Positions 30,599 through 36,092 of a stretch of 36,092 nucleotides of DNA are shown here, one piece after another; positions within the stretch are counted from its first letter, which is position 1; each line of letters starts with the position of its first letter. The DNA comes from Pilatotrama ljubarskyi. Lineage: Eukaryota; Basidiomycota; Agaricomycetes; Polyporales; Polyporaceae. The stretch covers positions 1 to 36,092 of the forward strand of contig MU277809.1 in the NCBI GenBank assembly GCA_022385805.1. The letters run 5' to 3'. The notes below the pieces were generated by a model. The model was not told where the DNA came from. It saw nothing but the letters and a program-made list of their open reading frames with translations, and ran no database searches. A program made the position numbers and the translations under genes.

Positions 30599-33149
30599 AT
30601 GTCGTCGGAGAACGACGATCGTCCTTACGCTTATGTTATCCTCGAGGCCCCGGAGGAGGCGACGTTTCATCAGCGCGTAGGCATTCTATTCATTGCTATC
30701 TCCATCCTGGATCATACTGAAATGCTCCACTGCCAGCTCTCGTGGGACATCGCCTACAGAGGAGCTGTGTTGTGTCCTCGAGACCTCTCGTCATCCACCG
30801 GCAGCTCAGAGACTCAACAGAGTTCTCTAACCGTGACAGCGACTCACAGTGAAGCCGGTGCCGATGTCGACACTGATGACACTGAGAACGAGACGCCCCC
30901 GGCATCGCCTGTCAGTATCTCTTCGACGTCCCAGGTGCGTAGCGCTGATACTATACACATTCACATTCACTCATGAGTACATGGCAGGATACTGCTCTGG
31001 AACCCACTGAGACCGAGCACGCTGTCGGCCGCAGCAACCTCGCCCATGTTCTGTTGTCTGGGGTTCAAGAAGAGGGGGCTCTTAGGGACATCGCACGTGG
31101 CCCGTTCACCGCCATCGAGCATACATACGCACGTCTCCCGAAGAACGTAGGAGAAGAACTGCGCCACCCAGATAAATATCAAATCTACGTCATGAACATG
31201 GTATGTGGCATGGCTGATTTGTTGCTATGCAGTATCTTGAAGGGGTCTCTGACTCCCGCGTGCAGCACTTCGAGCAAGATCCCCCAGACTCATCTGAGTT
31301 CGGCGTCGCTTTCGGAAAGGAACCGATTGGTTGTAATCCTCGCGTAATCATAGACACAGGTAAGCCTATACGCACCTTGACTTCGTGCGTAGACTTATAT
31401 GCATCCACAGGGACGAAAACTTCGTATGTCCCAAAGGATGCTGATCCTATACCATGAGGCTGGCTAACGCCGTCCATCATGGCCTAACAGCTGGCTCTTA
31501 GGGTACGGTCACCGCAAACTCACCACTGAAGGGAAGCTACAGGACTGGCCCTCCGATGGAGTAGCGCGGGAGGTCGTCATCAAGCATGGTTATCAGCGTA
31601 ATAAGAAGGGAGAATGGGAGCTCAAGAAGGGTGCGGTGCAAGGTGAAGTGACGTACTCGAACCAGGAGCGTGTGTGTGAGTACATCAGTTGCGGCTGAAG
31701 GGGTACGCTTCTCACATGCGTCCATTAGTGCTCACGTTGATGGACAACCCGGTGGAGGTAACCGTTGAAATGTCCTACACTTGGCCACTCATGCACCGTG
31801 GTCCTCCTCTGCGCCTGAAGCTCAAGTTCGGAGTTGCATATGCCATCACTCAGTTGCTTCGCCACTCTCCCACACATGGGGTCTTGGGCTTGAAACCGCA
31901 CGCGTACGTCTTTTAGCTTGCAGCTTGGAATACTTGCCTGTGCTGAGTCAGCACCTGATGCTTCCAGGTACCAGACTAGGTTTCAGTGTGCGGAGGGCGC
32001 CTTGCCAGCAGTGCGTTCCCTACCACAATGATAAGCATAGCTTGATTTGAAGCTGACGACTAATCTTTAGACCTTTTCCCAAGCACTCAAAAGCCAAAAC
32101 GTGTTGCGACAGCCCGAGACAGTAAGTGTAGCACTCCAGCTCAGGATTATTCCGCTCATTGAGACTATCTCAAGGGCGACAATGGTCTGATATACTACTT
32201 CGGCCTCCGGAAGCACCCTCAAATCAGGTACGTTGACACTGAGGATAAAGAACTGCTTATCACTCATGGTGGGCCCGGGATCATGTTATATAGTTTCCTG
32301 GCATATAATTACTGGCCTTGCGTGAAGGTCGATGATGATACCCAGAGACAGATCCCACCCTGGTCTGAACGGATTCCAGTTGTCGGAACGGAGGGCTGGG
32401 ACTTGCGTTTGCTGTTAATGGACATCGAGTTCCCCTCTCCCAATGGCCGCTGGATGGTTTTGAACGGTGGCATGTATACTTTCCATGACGAAGACGGGCA
32501 CGTGTACCTTGATACAGGTGAGCGTGGCATGTTGTTGTTGAGGCTTGAAGTGACCTCACTCGTTTGACGTTGACCAGGGAGTAGCCTTTCATGGTTACCG
32601 GCAGACTTCATAGTCCATCTTCGGACTTCGGCCTTCCCATATTCGCGTAACGCCTCCATTCAGGAGAGGCAAGGGACGAAGTCTCAGTTTGATGCCGATG
32701 CTCCCGATTCGTTTGTCGTAATCTCGGAGCCAGAGGCATTGGATGAAGCCCGTGTCAAGCTGCGATTCTGTGGAAGGGGTGCCGACATTGTTCACGTTTA
32801 TGCCCAATTGCAGCCATTCGTATGTGTTCGTGCAAATGACGAATGGTCGATGAGGCATCAGCGCTCCATGGCAAATGGGCGCATTAATCAAGGCCTGCTG
32901 AATATTGCTCCAGACAATTGCTATATTCTCGGACAGGTATGTGGGGTTCCACCGGGAGGAGCGCTCTTTGCACTCGCCCCGAAACGTATCCGATGCTCCA
33001 TTGTGTCTCATTCAACCTGCACACAGAACTTCTTCCAGTCCATGTTTGTATCTCTCCACAATCAAATATCGGGAATCCTCGAGGTGGCGTACGTCAGGAT
33101 GGCGCCCCAGTGGCCGAAAGAGAGTTCAAAGTATGGCTTGCCGCTTTGA
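30599..33149 (+). CDS. Hypothetical multi-exon protein, about 650 residues
   Basis: Model: exons 30599-30934, 30988-31200, 31266-31359, 31411-31423, 31491-31675, 31729-31903, 31968-32014, 32071-32121, 32164-32517, 32578-32936 and 33027-33149, about 649 residues. It starts MSSENDDRPYAYVILEAPEE. Well-supported parts are GYGHRKLTTEGKLQDWPSDG with VVIKHGYQRNKKGEWELKKG, VEVTVEMSYTWPLMHRGPPL with GVAYAITQLL, KPKRVATARD joined to NYLKGDNGLIYYFGLRKHPQ, and the Trp-rich block around WMVLNGGMYTFHDEDGHVYL. I recognise no known domain. Uncertain points: the exon 7 donor (32014 is GTTCCC; the stronger GTGCGT at 32010 breaks the frame), the very short exon 4, and two in-frame segments (32230-32295 and 32937-33026) that could be coding or intron. 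A single gene is likely but not certain. Confidence 0.55.
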
Positions 33150-34045
33150 GTACGAGATGGCCGGCCAGTGGTGGAGAGACAATTGGGTGGAAGCGATCAT
33201 CAGATTCCTCGTCATTTACGCACAAGTGCAATTGGAAGCCCTTGGCATTTCCTCCGCTCAATCGACTTGTGCTAGTTGTTGGTGCTTCTAGTGTAGTGCT
33301 ACGATTTGCCAGTTGCGCAAGTTACAATGTATTCCCTCTCACTTCGGCGAGCACTCCGGCACATTGCATGCAGCTCAGATGCCCGAGTTCACACGGCGTG
33401 GTATGGGCATCCTAGACCACTATTCTGTCGATCCGTTCAGCCCAGTGCACCTCTGTGTTATCCGGCGAGCAGCCTGAGGTCACGGTACAAGCGTATTGAG
33501 AGGGCGCTTCACACAACCCCTTGGAGCTCTCCGCCGGTTCCGGCATAGCGCCCACTGGCACGAGCAGCGTCCCCTCGACATTACCTCCCGCACTCCTACG
33601 GTAGGGCATATCGTAGCCTGCATCCCCAGCCGGTGAGGTCAGTACACGGGTCTGCCCAGCCGCCGGTCCAGTGTACATGTAACTTGAAGGCGGAAAGGCC
33701 GGCATCCACCATCCCCGCCGAGCGGTCTACAGCAGTGTGCCCAGACTTCTCTCCTCGCCTTCGTTGCTCTTTCCTAGTGGGCTTGTCGACACTACCACAC
33801 AACGTCGCCTACGCTAACCTAGGTGTGAGCGAAGTTGCCAAAATTATAACGCCATAGCTAGGCCGCAGCTCAGAGTCGAGAATGGATGCTGAGCGCTCGC
33901 CCAAATAAGCACAAACGAATCGTCGCCTAGACCATAGTTACAGTAAATGTACACATTGGACTCATCTCCTCCGCCGCTCCTCAGAGGTATACACTAAAGT
34001 ACTGAGGCGCGCCCTTTGAGCAGTTCTAGTGGAACGTGTACGACG
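33150..34045. other. Intergenic region upstream of F-box copy D
   Basis: No gene recognised. Several short open frames occur on both strands without conservation. There is no clear TATA box for copy D, only a weak TATACACTA near 33988, and the GATTGCAAG motif shared by the upstream regions of copies A-C was not found here. Confidence 0.5.
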
Positions 34046-35820
34046 ATGCTGCCCCTTTCGTGAGTGTCATTCATACTTCGCGAGGTATTTCCCATCAACG
34101 TCGAGCGCAGTATGCACTTGCTGAATGACGACGTCCTCGACCTCATCATCGCTGCCGCCGCCATTGAGAAATCTGTTTTGCCGCTGTCTGAGACATGCTG
34201 ACGCTTTCGAGTGCGCTGTCTCCCCGTTCTCTTCGAGACGTGCACGGTAAAGAGCTACGTGCCCCTGTCTCGCACGGCGGCCTTTCTACCTTCGACATTG
34301 TGGCCATATGTCAAGTAGGTTATCACGACACCAATCTCCACCTCATTCCAGAAGCATCTACTCACATGCGTGGTCTCAGGACGTTGTGCTTTATCGACTA
34401 TTGCCCAGATCGGCAAGGCGGGCGTGCCGTATGGACTCCACATGGACCAGTACAGACGCTCCAGTATGCGAAGAGTCCTCTGATCTGCGGAATATATGAC
34501 AGCGGCCTTCTGGAGAATGCTCTGCCGCAGATGTCGCGTTTGCGCACCGTGTCCTTTGCGATGCCGGAGAGCGCCGCAATCCACGGGATCTCCTGGTCCG
34601 TGCTCAAGTGCGTTCTCTCTCTACCCAACGTACAGAACCTCTCCCTTGACTTCATGCGATTCGCCCCTGCCCTCTCACCTGGGGAGCACCTCAGACTAGG
34701 TTCTTCGTCGTCCCTAACATCCTTCCGATACATCTTGAGTGAATATCGTTCGCGGTCGCAAGCCTTCCCTCACGAGGACAGCGGTCTGGCCCTGGTGGTC
34801 CGTCGCAACCACGGCACTCTTCAGCGCTTGAGTTTGCCAGCTCACCATGCGCCTTTGAAAGAAGTCTTCAACATCCCAGTGTGGCCCAAGTTACGCGATT
34901 TTCGTCTCCAAGGAGAATCCGGGGATCTCACTGTACCTCTCATCTCTTCCTTGCGAAAGATGTCTGGCCTTCATACCCTGGAACTGAAGCTCATACAACC
35001 AGACGGCGTCGATCCCCGACCTGTGTGGCCTCCAGGACATGCTATCACATGGCCATGGCCAGAACTTCGCCACCTCACAATCTGTTGCCCACAAGTACAA
35101 GACCAAGTCTATGATGCCTTGCCCACAACTCTCGAGACGCTTTCTCTCCGATACGCGCCGCATTACGCGGATCACGTCTGGGAGCATGCGTACGGGAAGG
35201 TCCCCGATCTCCCGTGGCAATGGCCTCTGTTGGGGTCAGCCGAGGTTACTCACATCTTGGCACGATGTCGTTTGCCGCTTCTCCGCCATCTCGAACTCGA
35301 GTACCGGGATGATGGTGGAGAGTGCGACCTACTACGCCACATCGCGGCCGCTTTGGAGAATTTGGAATATCTCAAGTTATACCACTATCGCCAGAGCAAT
35401 GATGCCGTCGTTGATGTTGTACGTCTGCCACCCTCGCGGCGTCATCATACGGGATAGAGTTCTATAGCACTCACAACGATTCCTACTCATGCAGGTGTCC
35501 ATCGCACGCTGCTTGAAGCCCTTGCAGCATCTCCGCACGCTTGCCGTATTCCTCGATCTCCCGGACAACCCCCAGGGCGCATCCTTTCCTGCAGACAGAC
35601 CTTTGGGATGCTGAACTATGACCACGAGAACCTCGTAGCATTTCGAACGGTCATCCAGTCCGTAGTGGACGTGTTCGCCTGCACATTGGGCACGGCACTG
35701 GAGAACATCGAGATATGGACGCCGTGCTGTGATATCGCGTTCGAGTGGGCCGTGTATCGTGTTGTCATGCGCCCGGATGGGCAGCCGCATGCCGTCCTTG
35801 TTCGTGGCAGTATGCTCTGA
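34046..35820 (+). pseudogene. F-box family copy D, interrupted by a stop codon and a frameshift
   Basis: The exon plan of the other copies is preserved: exon 1 34046-34059 (MLPLS), exon 2 34111-34314 (204 nt, as in copy A), exon 3 34380-35418, exon 4 from 35495. Introns of 51, 65 and 76 nt keep GT..AG ends and phase. Exon 2 reads MHLLNDDVLDLIIAAAAIEK and SVLPLSETC, then a TGA at 34199-34201 where copies B and C have Lys or Arg (TCKGIRKRC, TCRSIRERC), then RFRVRCLPVLFET. Exon 3 is open and well conserved (LICGIYDSGLLENALPQMSR, LRHLTICCPQVQDQVYDALP, LRHLELEYRDDGGECDLLRH). Exon 4 loses its frame near 35605, where the frame ends GC-TGA while the expected reading continues one base earlier as MLNYDHENL...EWAVYRVV to 35820. 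Two lesions with intact splice sites suggest a young pseudogene or sequencing error. A start after the stop would give a protein without an F-box. Confidence 0.82.
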
Positions 35821-36092
35821 CGCGACTGACGCGATGGCCATGGCTCCGTCGGGATGGAGGGAGGTATGCAGTTTCGCGTTTGCTATTCTATGTTGAGCAG
35901 GGCTTGGCACGCAGCGGAAAGCCCGCTAGGCTCAGCTTACCTGTGGAGCACTTAATAGAGGTGCACACGTAGTGGTTGAGGGTAGAAAGCGACTTAGAGA
36001 TCCGCTCCTACAGAGCGGTCTTATATACTACTTGTACATGTGGCTGTGCTAGAACTATCCAGTATCTACCAGCCACAAACTCTATTGTCCAT
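35821..36092. other. Right window edge, nothing recognised
   Basis: Downstream of F-box copy D. Short open frames only, with no motif or repeat that I can support. Confidence 0.5.

Noticed and set aside
31201..31232. 32-nt intron in the 30599 gene
   Set aside because: Too short for a fungal spliceosomal intron. The 65-nt alternative ending at 31265 has a CTGAC branch site and keeps the same frame.
20140..33690. TGTACATGTA sequences near 20150 and 33676 as possible element ends
   Set aside because: The similarity is limited to a short palindromic core and does not extend as an inverted repeat; target duplications were not seen.

Overview
This window looks like nuclear DNA of a basidiomycete fungus, most likely an Agaricomycete such as a polypore. 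Coding regions are GC-rich and cut by many short introns (mostly 50-70 nt) with GT..AG ends and CTGAC-like branch points. The recognisable proteins are an F-box family with F-box-like N-termini, an FAD synthase, a basidiomycete-type alpha/beta hydrolase and a tnp2-type (CACTA) transposase. There is no operon structure, and I see no rRNA, tRNA or CRISPR. Gene models below were spliced by hand, and every model I list keeps its reading frame across all junctions unless I say otherwise.

Layout. Positions 1-190 are a second, frame-broken copy of the 3' end of the FAD synthase gene found complete at 8087-9603. Positions 463-703 hold a minisatellite, and 700-3290 shows no convincing gene. At 3403-4295 is a TATA-driven, two-exon gene of unknown function with a basic, nuclear-type C-terminal half. 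At 4995-5560 are remains of an alpha/beta hydrolase, directly downstream of an intact six-exon paralogue (5601-7350, minus strand). That hydrolase faces away from FAD synthase across a 736-bp intergenic region.

From 10420 to 18010 three F-box genes lie in tandem on the plus strand. They share five exons, four introns at equivalent positions and a similar leucine-rich C-terminal region. A fourth member (34046-35820) keeps the same exon plan but carries an in-frame TGA inside the F-box and a frameshift in exon 4. The F-box family is the main local gene family and is probably a set of SCF ubiquitin-ligase substrate receptors; their targets cannot be inferred.

The region from about 20680 to 33150 separates the fourth F-box copy from the others. 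It holds a convergent pair: an eight-exon gene of unknown function (20815-23417, plus) and a 17-exon, apparently intact tnp2-like transposase (28340-23674, minus). Their stop codons are 256 bp apart. Next to them is a divergent pair of unrecognised TATA-driven genes (29844-29026, minus; 30599-33149, plus). I read the convergent pair as the likely coding part of a CACTA-type element. I could not find terminal inverted repeats by eye, so its borders are open.

FAD synthase is the only clear housekeeping metabolic gene. The rest is duplicated, mobile or lineage-restricted material, as expected for an accessory-type region.
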